A DNA stretch of 64,000 nucleotides from contig NZ_PVTI01000004.1 of NCBI RefSeq assembly GCF_003002895.1, positions 1 through 64,000 of the forward strand. Direction: 5' to 3'. The stretch comes from Knoellia remsis. GTDB taxonomy: Bacteria; Actinomycetota; Actinomycetes; Actinomycetales; Dermatophilaceae. The position numbers were made by a program, and so were the translations under genes. Shown in pieces: positions 45,270-52,941 of the stretch; within the stretch, counting starts at the first letter, position 1; every line of letters begins with the position of its first letter. The notes under the pieces were generated by a model that worked only from the letters and a program-made list of their open reading frames with translations, was not told the origin of the DNA and made no database searches.

Positions 45270-46565
45270 ATGAAGGACCTTCGTCTCATCGGCGTCCACG
45301 AGGACGGCGAGCACATGCTGCTGTCCGATGCCGACGGGGTGCGCTACCGGGTGCAGCTCGACGAGGCGATGCGTGCCGCGGCCCGCCGCGACCGTCCCCG
45401 GCTCGGCCAGCTGCAGATCGAGATCGACGGTGGGCTGCGTCCCCGCGACGTCCAGGCCCTCATCCGCTCCGGTCTGTCGACCGAGGAGGTCGCGGACCGC
45501 GCCGGGTGGACGGTGGAGAAGGTGCAGCGATTCGAGGGCCCGGTGCTCGCCGAGCGGGAATACGTCGCGAACCTCGCCAAGGCGGTCGTCGTCGGGTCCG
45601 GTCGGGGGGCGTCGCGGCGTGGCTCCGGTGCCGTCGAGTCCGACCAGACGCTCGGCGCTCGCGCGGACGAGCGGTTCAAGGCCCGAGGGGTGCCCGAGGA
45701 GCTGATCCGGTGGGACTCGCTGCGTCTTGACGACGGTCGCTGGACCGTCCAGGCCCTCTTCCCCGCTGGCGGCCGGGAGCGCACGGCGTCGTGGACGTTC
45801 GACCCGCGACTGAAGTCGCTCATGGCGACCAATGACGAGGCGCGCTGGCTCAGCGAGGACGCCTCGGGCGACATGACGATCCCGACGCCGCACGTGGCGA
45901 CGAGTGCGAACCGGGCCAGTGCGGTGTTCGACGTCGAGTCCTACGGTGACGACGAGGGACCCGCTCCGCTGCCCGAGGTCCCTCAGGTCGACGGTTCGCA
46001 GGGCGGGGCCGAGACCGAAGCCGGTGCCGACCCCGACGCCGACGCAGCGCCGGCACCCAAGCGCGGGCGCCGGGCCACGTCGCGCGAGCCCATCGACCTC
46101 ATGGCCGCGATGCGCGAGCAGTCCAACCGGTCGCGCCGTAGCGGCAAGGGACGGGGGCGCAGCCGCAAGAGCTCCCCGGCGCAGACCCCGGGCGATGACG
46201 CACCCCGCGAGGACGCCCTCCCCCTTGAGGAGCTGACGATGGACCCCGCCGAGGCGCCCGAGCCTCCCGCGGCCCGCGGCTCGCACCCCGAGAGCGCCCA
46301 CCTCGACGAGCGCGCACCGGCCGACGGTGCCGACACGGACCCGGACGCGCGCGTGGGTGACCGCGGCGACGCGGACGCGGACCGGGATGTCCGAGTCACG
46401 GACGACGAAGCCGACTCGGGGACGACCGACCTCGAGGACGCCGAAGACGAGGCGGCCGACTCCGCACAGCCATCCTCGCGCCGTGGCGGGTCGCGCAAGT
46501 CCGGCCGACCGAGCGTCCCGAGCTGGGACGACATCATGTTCGGCGGAGGCCGCGGCAAGGGCTGA
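45270..46565 (+). CDS. sepH: septation protein SepH (DUF3071)
   Basis: SepH binds FtsZ and promotes Z-ring assembly in actinobacteria. The protein has 431 aa. The N-terminal DUF3071 domain (about 1-110: MKDLRLIGVHEDGEHMLLSD, RLGQLQIEIDGGLRPRDVQALIRSGLSTEEVADRAGWTVEKVQRFEGPVLAEREYVANLA) contains the helix-turn-helix that is the FtsZ-binding part. The rest is a long acidic, Arg- and Pro-rich disordered region ending in SWDDIMFGGGRGKG, the usual C-terminal signature. The ATG follows a GGGAGA site. It stands alone. Confidence 0.93.
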   Translation: MKDLRLIGVHEDGEHMLLSDADGVRYRVQLDEAMRAAARRDRPRLGQLQIEIDGGLRPRDVQALIRSGLSTEEVADRAGWTVEKVQRFEGPVLAEREYVANLAKAVVVGSGRGASRRGSGAVESDQTLGARADERFKARGVPEELIRWDSLRLDDGRWTVQALFPAGGRERTASWTFDPRLKSLMATNDEARWLSEDASGDMTIPTPHVATSANRASAVFDVESYGDDEGPAPLPEVPQVDGSQGGAETEAGADPDADAAPAPKRGRRATSREPIDLMAAMREQSNRSRRSGKGRGRSRKSSPAQTPGDDAPREDALPLEELTMDPAEAPEPPAARGSHPESAHLDERAPADGADTDPDARVGDRGDADADRDVRVTDDEADSGTTDLEDAEDEAADSAQPSSRRGGSRKSGRPSVPSWDDIMFGGGRGKG

Positions 46566-46647
46566 GCCCCGCCGAGGTTCTCACCGGAACCTCGTGGCTT
46601 CCATGGGGCACGCGATCCAGTCGGGGGTGAGTCCATCCCTGTCCGAT

Positions 46648-46712
46648 GCTCTGATCTTGCGTCGTCCTTTGGGCCAGTCCGAGTGGTCCAAAGGACGACG
46701 CAAGATCAGAGC
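46648..46712. terminator. 25-bp perfect hairpin after sepH
   Basis: Arms 46648-46672 and 46688-46712 are fully complementary over 25 bp, with a 15-nt loop that can pair further (CCA/TGG). The 5' flank reads GATGCTCTGATCTTG, similar to that of the next hairpin. It is the first structure downstream of sepH. There is no long T-run. Confidence 0.7.
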
Positions 46713-46800
46713 GCTGCGGACTCGATGACTCCCCGACGTCGATGGCATCCCCGCACGCCGCCGGTGTCGCCGCGCTCGCGGTCGGCGCCCACGATGCTCA

Positions 46801-46862
46801 GGTCTTGACCCGTACTCTGGAACGCTCCGTCCGACGGGTGTTCCAGAGTACGGGTCAAGACC
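46801..46862. terminator. 23-bp perfect hairpin between sepH and tdk
   Basis: Arms 46801-46823 and 46840-46862 are fully complementary over 23 bp with a 16-nt loop. The flank reads GATGCTCAGGTCTTG, close to that of the hairpin 150 bp upstream, while the rest of the stem differs. It may terminate tdk from the other side. Confidence 0.7.
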
Positions 46863-46901
46863 CAACTGCCCGGGAGCGATCCAGCGCCCGGAACCGGCAG
46901 G

Positions 46902-46931
46902 CCCGCAACCTGCAGACCCGCAACCTGCAGA
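46902..46931. repeat. 15-bp direct repeat, two copies and a partial third
   Basis: CCCGCAACCTGCAGA is present twice head to tail (46902-46916 and 46917-46931). It is followed by the degraded CCCACAACTGGAGCA and CCCACAGCTGCAGCG. The function is unknown. Confidence 0.8.
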
Positions 46932-47019
46932 CCCACAACTGGAGCACCCACAGCTGCAGCGACCTGCGAGCTCCGTCCGTCTCCGGCGAGCCCGTCCGCG
47001 AAGAGAAGCGAAAGCGCTC

Positions 47020-47709
47020 TCAGCCTCGCGGCGGCACGGGACAGACGTCGAGGTCGAAGGGCAGCACGTCCGGGGTCGCCGACGCGAGCCGCGCGGCATG
47101 GCTGTTCATCCGGCGCATGTAGTGCCGCCGGCACAGCACCTCGTACTCGACGTGCGCCTCGTCGATGACGCCACCCTCACCGCTCGTGTCACCCACGACG
47201 ACCTGCTCGCCCTCGACGACCATGACCCCGTCGATGATGCGCGCGTTGTGCGTCGCCCGCTCGCCGCACCAGCAGAGCGCGGGCACCTGGAGCACCTGCA
47301 CGCGGTCGGCGAGCTCGAACAGCCGCTTCGAGCCCGGGAAGAGCTCGGTCCGGAAGTCCGCCGTGATCCCGAAGCAGTTGACGTCGATCCCGAGCTCGTC
47401 GACGACGCGCGCCAGCTGCTCGACCTGCGCCGCCGTGTAGAACTGCGCCTCATCGCAGATGAGGTAGTCCACTCGCGCACCATGCGTGAGGTGCTCGACG
47501 ACGACCTCCCAGAAGTCGAGGTCGTCACCCACCTCGTGCGCCGGCGTGGACAGCCCGAGCCGCGACGACAGTACCGACTCCCCCATCCGGTCGAGCTTGG
47601 TGAAGATCAGCCCGACCCGGCCGCGCGCAGACTGGTTGTGGTCCATCTGCAGGGCGAGGGTCGACTTGCCACAGTCCATCGTCCCGGAGAAGAACACCAG
47701 CTCAGCCAC
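47020..47709 (-). CDS. tdk: thymidine kinase (type II)
   Basis: The enzyme phosphorylates thymidine with ATP in the salvage pathway. The protein has 229 aa. The P-loop is FFSGTMDCGKST, the catalytic region is DYLICDEAQFY and the lasso/zinc part has CWCG and CRRH as metal ligands. A C-terminal tail of about 35 residues extends beyond typical TKs. The GTG at 47709 has TAGGGT eight nt upstream, which rules out longer in-frame starts. Confidence 0.94.
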   Translation of the reverse strand: MAELVFFSGTMDCGKSTLALQMDHNQSARGRVGLIFTKLDRMGESVLSSRLGLSTPAHEVGDDLDFWEVVVEHLTHGARVDYLICDEAQFYTAAQVEQLARVVDELGIDVNCFGITADFRTELFPGSKRLFELADRVQVLQVPALCWCGERATHNARIIDGVMVVEGEQVVVGDTSGEGGVIDEAHVEYEVLCRRHYMRRMNSHAARLASATPDVLPFDLDVCPVPPRG

Positions 47710-47717
47710 GAGGCGAC

Positions 47718-47723
47718 ACCCTA
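47718..47723 (-). promoter_or_regulatory. -10 box of tdk (leaderless)
   Basis: TAGGGT on the minus strand lies eight nt before the GTG of tdk. It also overlaps the last codon region of the upstream phosphatase gene, which ends at 47721. Confidence 0.45.
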
Positions 47724-48878
47724 GACGCCGCGAGCCGGCACGTGGAACAACGGCACGGGTACCTCGTCGTCGGTGAGCGACCCGTGCAGCCCGATGAGCG
47801 CGAGCAGCTCGGGGCGGTGGTGGCGCGAGTCGACGACGGCGTGCGGACCGCGCATCGCGACGACGACGTCGCCGATGCGGGTCACGTGCTCGGGTGCGAC
47901 CGCGCCGAACAGCCCTGCGCCCACGGCCTCCTCGCGCGGCATGACCCAGGCGAACTCCCCCACCCGCGCCGTCCACGTCGCCAGCACGTCGTCGAGCGCA
48001 CCGGTCTCGCAGTAGAGCTGCGGCGCCCGTGGCTCACCACCGACGTGCCGTATGCCGTCCGCGAGCTCGCCGTCGTGGGCGAGGTCCAGCCGGTTCGCCA
48101 TCGGCACGTCCACCATCCCGTGGTCGGCGGTGATCGTGAGCGAGCAGCCCGACGGCAGACCGTCCGCGAGACGGGCGAGCTCGCGGTCGATCGACTCCAG
48201 CTCGTCACCCCACTGCCACGACTCGCAGCCGTGGACGTGCCCGACCTTGTCGAGGTCGCCCCAGTAGAGGTAGGTCAGCGCGGCAGGCTGCGAGCGCACG
48301 TGCGCCAGCGTCGCGTCGACGCGGGCCTCGAGCGAGTTCGCCGCGACGAACCTTCCGCCCCGCAGGGCCGCCCGCGTCAGGCCAGACCCGTCGAAGAAGC
48401 CCGGGCCGATCCGCACGACGTCGACCCCGGCCGCGGCGGCCCGCTCGAACCACGTCGCCCGCGGCTGCCACAGCTCGGGCACCGGGCCGTCCTCCCAGGA
48501 CAGCTCGTTGAGCAGCCGGTCCTCCCCCGGGACGAGCACCTCGAAGCCGACCATCCCGTGGGCTCCAGGCGCGAGGCCGGTCCCGAACGACCCCATGGAC
48601 ACCGGCGTCGTCGAGGGGAACCCGCTCACGATCCGCTTCCCCGAGTCGAAGAGCGAACGCAGCCACGGCGCGTGCCCACCGCGACGCCTCAGCAGGTCGT
48701 GCCCGAGCCCGTCGACGAGCACGACGACGGCGCTGCGGGCCGGCGGCAGCTGCCACAGCGACTGCACGCCCCCGACACCGAGGGAGGCGACGACGGACGG
48801 TAGGACGTCGGGAAGGCCGCCGTCGGCGTAGGCCGGCGCGGGCGGCATACGCCGCTCGTCACCGAGGGCTCCGGTCAC
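47721..48878 (-). CDS. alkaline-phosphatase-superfamily (nucleotide pyrophosphatase/phosphodiesterase-like) protein
   Basis: The protein has 385 aa and no signal peptide. The metal and nucleophile motifs are VVVLVDGLGHDLL, then FPSTTPVSMGSFGTGLAPGAHGMVGFEV (Thr nucleophile in STTP), LYWGDLDKVGHVHG and ITADHGMVDVP. These match the NPP/phosphodiesterase branch, which cuts nucleotide or sugar phosphodiesters. The GTG at 48878 overlaps the DUF5998 stop (GTGA), so the two are co-transcribed. The physiological substrate is unknown. Confidence 0.85.
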   Translation of the reverse strand: MTGALGDERRMPPAPAYADGGLPDVLPSVVASLGVGGVQSLWQLPPARSAVVVLVDGLGHDLLRRRGGHAPWLRSLFDSGKRIVSGFPSTTPVSMGSFGTGLAPGAHGMVGFEVLVPGEDRLLNELSWEDGPVPELWQPRATWFERAAAAGVDVVRIGPGFFDGSGLTRAALRGGRFVAANSLEARVDATLAHVRSQPAALTYLYWGDLDKVGHVHGCESWQWGDELESIDRELARLADGLPSGCSLTITADHGMVDVPMANRLDLAHDGELADGIRHVGGEPRAPQLYCETGALDDVLATWTARVGEFAWVMPREEAVGAGLFGAVAPEHVTRIGDVVVAMRGPHAVVDSRHHRPELLALIGLHGSLTDDEVPVPLFHVPARGV

Positions 48879-49468
48879 TGCCCCAAGGCCGCCGAGAGCG
48901 CGTGCGCGAAGCCGACGGCCTGCTGGAGCGCGGAGTCACCGTCGGCGGTGGCCGAGACGCGCAGGGCGATGTCGTCGCTCGCGATGGTGCCGTCGTAGCC
49001 GTGGTCGGCGTCGCAGCCGGGGTCGCCGCAGGTCGCCGGGAGCAGGTCCACCCGCGACACCGCGCCCCAGCCGAGGGTGAGGGTGAGCTCGCGGCCGAGC
49101 GAGCCGGGCACGTAGTTCTGCGGGTCGGCGACGACGTGGGTGAGCATGACGCCGCGGACGGCCGACAGCGGGATGCTCTCGGTGGTCGCGGTCGCGACCT
49201 CCTGCTCCCCCGCACCCGCGGCCTCATCGGCGTGGTCGTCGGCATGCGCGATGACGAGCCGGGTAGGGGTGAGGACGAGGACGGTGACGTGGCGGCGGAT
49301 GACGTCACGGTCGAAGGTCGTCTCGAGGTGGACGAGGTGGGAGCGGACCTCCTCGCCGACGAGAGCGGCGGAGACGACGTCGGCGACGAGCGCCGGGTAG
49401 TAGCCGGCCCGCTCGATGGCCTTGGTGAGGTCGGCCGGCAGCGTCGGGACGTCGAAGGTGCGCTTCAT
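48875..49468 (-). CDS. DUF5998 family protein
   Basis: The protein has 197 aa. It is a soluble alpha/beta protein: MKRTFDVPTLPADLTKAIERAGYYPALVADVVSAAL, then a PH-like or beta-barrel stretch (DRDVIRRHVTVLVLTPTRLVIAHADD). A short Cys pair (CGDPGCDADHG) is present. Actinobacteria encode this family next to the phosphodiesterase-like gene as here; the function is unknown. The ATG at 49468 has CAGAAT seven nt upstream, so it is preferred to two upstream starts. Confidence 0.82.
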   Translation of the reverse strand: MKRTFDVPTLPADLTKAIERAGYYPALVADVVSAALVGEEVRSHLVHLETTFDRDVIRRHVTVLVLTPTRLVIAHADDHADEAAGAGEQEVATATTESIPLSAVRGVMLTHVVADPQNYVPGSLGRELTLTLGWGAVSRVDLLPATCGDPGCDADHGYDGTIASDDIALRVSATADGDSALQQAVGFAHALSAALGQ

Positions 49469-49475
49469 GCCGGAC

Positions 49476-49481
49476 ATTCTG
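49476..49481 (-). promoter_or_regulatory. -10 box of the DUF5998 operon (leaderless)
   Basis: CAGAAT on the minus strand lies seven nt before the ATG at 49468. A TANNNT-like match with a C at position 1. No ribosome site is present. Confidence 0.4.
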
Positions 49482-49534
49482 GCAGGCACCCCCGTCGACG
49501 GTCCCGCGAAGCCTGCTCACGGGGTGGTTGCCGC

Positions 49535-52204
49535 TCAGGTGAGCGAGCGCCGCCCTGGGTCGGTGCGGCGCTCCATCGGCGCGACCGTCACCTCGGCACC
49601 GAGCACCTCGACACCACCGGGGTGTGCGTTGACCGGCGCGAGCCGCAGCGACTCGATCTCGGGCATGTCGTCGCTGATGACCGAGACGCGGGCGATGAGG
49701 TCGGCGAGCGCCGCCCGGTGGACGGGAGTCGAGCCGCGGTGGCCGTGCAGGACCGGCGCCGCCTTGACCGACGAGATGAGCTCGGAGACGGCGACGTCGG
49801 TGAGCGGCGGGATGCGGTGCGAGATGTCGTCGAGCAGCTCGGTCGGCAACCCGGCCACCCCGAAGCTCACGACCGGCCCGAAGAGCGGGTCCTCGTCGGC
49901 AGTGACGACGCAGGCGACACCGGGAGTCGCCATGCGCTGCACCTCGAGCTGGCCGGCGGCGAGCGGTGACAGCCGCTCGTGCAGGGACGCCCACGCCTCG
50001 CGCACCGCCTGCTCGTTCGCAAGATCCACGCGCACCCCGGTGACCCCGCCCTGATGACGCAGCATCGGCGCGGTGGACTTGAGCACGACGGGGTAGCCGA
50101 TGTCCTCGGCCGCGGCGACCGCGTCGTCGACCGTCGCGACCCGGCGCGTCGGCCACACCTCGATGCCGTAGGCCGCGAGCAGGGCGCTCGTCTCGTCGGG
50201 GTCGAGACGGCGGCCCTCGGGCGAGACCGAGAGGACCGTCTGGACGACGTCCTCGGCAACGCGCCGGTTGATGCCCGTCGGCGCCACCGGCTCGCCGTGG
50301 TCCTTGCCGCGCCACTGGGCGTACTTCGTCGCCTTGCCGAGGGCGTAGGCCGCGTCCTCCGGCATCGCGTACACCGGGATGGCCTGGTGGGACTCCCCGC
50401 CCTCTGCCAGATGACTGTCGGGCGACACCCCGCTCATGCCGAGGAACGTTGCGACACAGGTCTTCTCAGACTGGCGAGCCGCTGCCCGCACCGCCTCGGT
50501 GACCTCCTCGTCGTGCGCGACGATCGGCGGGATGAAGCAGGTGAACACCGAGTCGACGTCCGGGTCCGCGAAGGCCTCGTCGAGGGCCGCGCGGAACTGC
50601 TCGGCGGTCGCGTCGCTCGGGAGGTTGACCGGCCCGTGCGTCACCTCGAGGCCGCGCCCGGCGAGCGCCCCGGCAGACAGCGCGCCGAGGGCCGAGGAGT
50701 TGCCGACGACCGCGACGCGACGCCCCGCGGGCAGCGGCTGGTGCACGACGAGCTGGGCGACGTCGAAGAGCTGGTGGACGTTGGAGACCTGGATGACACC
50801 GGCCTGGCCCAACATCGCGGCGAAGACCTCGGGCCGTGCCTTGGTGCGACGCACCCGGTGACCCGGCGGCACGCCATACGCGGAGACGCCCGAGCGCACG
50901 ACGATGACCGGCTTGATGCGCCCGAGGTTGCGGGCGATCCGCGAGAACTTGCGCGGGTTGCCCATCGACTCGAGGTAGAGCCCGACCGCCTCGGTGGCGT
51001 CGTCGTCGATCCAGTACTGCATGAAGTCGTTGCCGGAGACGTCGATCCGGTTCCCCGCGGACGCGAAGGTCGACAACCCGAGACCCCGTCGCTCGGCGGA
51101 CGCGAGGACCGCGATGCCGAGGGCTCCGGACTGGGCGAAGAGCCCGAGCCGACCGGCCGGGGGCAGCGACGGCGACAGCGAGGCATTGAGCCGCACCTCG
51201 GCGTCGGTGTTGATGATCCCGAACGAGTTGGGGCCGACGATGCGCATGCCCGAGCCGCGCACCCGCCGCACGAGCTCGGCCTGCCGGTCATCCCCCTCCC
51301 CGTCCGCGCGCTCGGCGAACCCGGCGCTGACGACCAGCAGCGCGTCGACGCCCGCCGCCGCGCACTCGTCGACGACGCCGAGTACCTTCTCCGCGGGCAC
51401 CGCGACGACGGCGAGGTCGACCGGTCCCGGGACGTCGGCGATCGTGTCGTATGCCGTCCGCCCGAGGATCTTCTTCGCGCGCGCGTTGACGGGGTGGACC
51501 GTGCCGGTGAAGCCGGCGTCGAGCAGGTTCCCCAGGAAGTGGTGCCCCATCGAGTCGGGCGACCGCCCGGCGCCGATGACGGCGACGACCTGCGGGCGCA
51601 GGATGCGGCTCACCGACAGCGCCTCGGCGCGGTGCTCGCGCGACATCGCCACCGCCTTGGACCGGTCGGTCGGCTCGATGTCGAAGTGCAGCGAGACCAC
51701 ACCGTCCTCGACCTTGCGGCTCACCTCGTAGCCGGCGTCGGAGAAGACGGCGAGCATCTTGCGGTTCTGCGGCAGCACCTCGGCGGTGAACCGGGTGATG
51801 CCGAACTCCTGGGCGATCGCCGCGAGGTGCTCGAGCAGGACCGAGCCGATGCCCTTGCCCTGGTAGTGGTCGCTCACGTTGAACGCGACCTCGGCCGACG
51901 TCGGCGAGACCCGGTCGTACCGTCCGATGCCGATGATCTCGTCGCGCAGGGTGAGGACGAGCGCGACCCGGTCCTCGTAGTCCACGTGGGTGAACCGGTG
52001 CACGTCCTTGTCGGAGAGCCGGCGCAGCGGCGCGAAGAACCGGAGGTAGATCGACTCCTCGCTCTGCCGGGCATGGAAGGCGTGGATGCCCGCGGTGTCG
52101 CTCGGCTTGATCGGGCGGAGGTGCGCGACGCTGCCGTCACGCAGGACGACATCGGCCTCCCACTGCACGGGATAGCCCGGCGGAAGCTCGTTGCCCGTGC
52201 CCAT
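49535..52204 (-). CDS. GNAT acetyltransferase fused to NDP-forming acyl-CoA synthetase-like protein (Pat family)
   Basis: The protein has 889 aa. Residues about 30-190 are a GNAT domain (VAFNVSDHYQGKGIGSVLLEHLAAIAQ, the acetyl-CoA pyrophosphate loop). Residues about 200-650 match the CoA-binding and ligase-like parts of ADP-forming acetyl-CoA synthetase (VAVIGAGRSPDSMGHHFLGNLLDAGFTGTVHPVNA; VGPNSFGIINTD). The end is an ATP-grasp-like domain. Order GNAT first is the actinobacterial layout of protein lysine acetyltransferases. The usual phospho-His loop SHTG reads PPGHRVRR, so synthetase activity may be lost. Likely role: acetylation of acyl-CoA synthetases. ATG 52204 has CACGAT seven nt upstream. 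Confidence 0.85.
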   Translation of the reverse strand: MGTGNELPPGYPVQWEADVVLRDGSVAHLRPIKPSDTAGIHAFHARQSEESIYLRFFAPLRRLSDKDVHRFTHVDYEDRVALVLTLRDEIIGIGRYDRVSPTSAEVAFNVSDHYQGKGIGSVLLEHLAAIAQEFGITRFTAEVLPQNRKMLAVFSDAGYEVSRKVEDGVVSLHFDIEPTDRSKAVAMSREHRAEALSVSRILRPQVVAVIGAGRSPDSMGHHFLGNLLDAGFTGTVHPVNARAKKILGRTAYDTIADVPGPVDLAVVAVPAEKVLGVVDECAAAGVDALLVVSAGFAERADGEGDDRQAELVRRVRGSGMRIVGPNSFGIINTDAEVRLNASLSPSLPPAGRLGLFAQSGALGIAVLASAERRGLGLSTFASAGNRIDVSGNDFMQYWIDDDATEAVGLYLESMGNPRKFSRIARNLGRIKPVIVVRSGVSAYGVPPGHRVRRTKARPEVFAAMLGQAGVIQVSNVHQLFDVAQLVVHQPLPAGRRVAVVGNSSALGALSAGALAGRGLEVTHGPVNLPSDATAEQFRAALDEAFADPDVDSVFTCFIPPIVAHDEEVTEAVRAAARQSEKTCVATFLGMSGVSPDSHLAEGGESHQAIPVYAMPEDAAYALGKATKYAQWRGKDHGEPVAPTGINRRVAEDVVQTVLSVSPEGRRLDPDETSALLAAYGIEVWPTRRVATVDDAVAAAEDIGYPVVLKSTAPMLRHQGGVTGVRVDLANEQAVREAWASLHERLSPLAAGQLEVQRMATPGVACVVTADEDPLFGPVVSFGVAGLPTELLDDISHRIPPLTDVAVSELISSVKAAPVLHGHRGSTPVHRAALADLIARVSVISDDMPEIESLRLAPVNAHPGGVEVLGAEVTVAPMERRTDPGRRSLT

Positions 52205-52211
52205 GGCGCCC

Positions 52212-52229
52212 ATCGTGTCACGGCACGAT
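52212..52229. promoter_or_regulatory. overlapping divergent CACGAT promoter boxes
   Basis: On the minus strand CACGAT (complement of 52212-52217) lies seven nt before the ATG at 52204. On the plus strand CACGAT (52224-52229) lies six nt before the ATG at 52236. The two form one imperfect palindrome, CATCGTG-TCACGG-CACGATG (52211-52230). The intergenic space is only 31 bp. Confidence 0.5.
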
Positions 52230-52235
52230 GGGTCC

Positions 52236-52877
52236 ATGGACTTGCGTGAGGTGGTGTCGCGGCGGCGGATGGTGCGCCGCTTCGACCCGGACCGGCCGGT
52301 GCCGCTCGACGTCGTCCGGGATCTCGTCGCCCTGGCGCAGCGGGCGCCGAGCGCGGGCTTCACGCAGGGCTGGGACATGCTCGCCCTCGTCGACGCCGCG
52401 GACCGCGAGCGCTTCTGGGAGGTGGCCCGTGAGGAACGGAGCCCGGCACCCGACCCGGGCAGCGCCTGGCTGCGGGGAGTCTCGGCAGCGCCGGTGCTGC
52501 TCGTCCTGCTCAGCGACCCCACGGCATACCTCGACCGGTATGCCGAACCCGACAAGGGCTGGACCGACCGCTCCCCCGACCGGTGGCCGATCCCCTACTG
52601 GGACACCGATGCCGCGATGGCGGCCATGCTCGTCCTCCTCGGCGCGACCGACCGCGGTCTCGGTGCGCTCTTCTTCGGGGTCCCGGCCGGGCGCCACGAG
52701 GCCGTCAAGGCGGCGTATGCCGTCCCGCCCGGTCGCCGCGTCGTCGGCGTCATCGCGGTGGGTCACGAGGCGCATCGGGTACGCAGCCCCTCGCTGAAGC
52801 GCGGCCGGCGGGCGCTCGGTGACGTGCTGCACGTCGGGCGGTTCGGCGCGCCCTCCGCGGAGGCGCCGCAGCCCTGA
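52236..52877 (+). CDS. nitroreductase-family protein
   Basis: The protein has 213 aa. The N-terminus ([22 protein letters not shown]) has the basic FMN-phosphate-binding motif of the family, and [15 protein letters not shown] continues the fold. [14 protein letters not shown] is the C-terminal FMN-binding part. It probably binds FMN and uses NAD(P)H. The true electron acceptor is not known; it could also be a dehalogenase- or BluB-like member. The ATG at 52236 is chosen because a CACGAT box lies six nt upstream. It precedes parC by 64 bp. Confidence 0.85.
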   Translation: MDLREVVSRRRMVRRFDPDRPVPLDVVRDLVALAQRAPSAGFTQGWDMLALVDAADRERFWEVAREERSPAPDPGSAWLRGVSAAPVLLVLLSDPTAYLDRYAEPDKGWTDRSPDRWPIPYWDTDAAMAAMLVLLGATDRGLGALFFGVPAGRHEAVKAAYAVPPGRRVVGVIAVGHEAHRVRSPSLKRGRRALGDVLHVGRFGAPSAEAPQP

Positions 52878-52941
52878 GAGAGGATGCAGTGATCGCCCGG
52901 CCGCGTCCCGGGACCACCGACGAAGAGGCACGACCCGCTCC

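Larger units (their letters stand above)
46566..47019. other. 454-bp gap with two long hairpins and a short direct repeat
   Basis: Between the convergent sepH and tdk genes lie two perfect inverted repeats (46648-46712 and 46801-46862) and a 15-bp direct repeat (46902-46931). No ORF here has credible coding character; the open frames are by-products of the repeats. Confidence 0.75.

Noticed and set aside
46581-47134. Small Cys-rich and other ORFs in the sepH-tdk gap
   Set aside because: The CGSAGCGSAGC-type peptide comes from the 15-bp direct repeat and the hairpins; no ribosome site or homologous domain.
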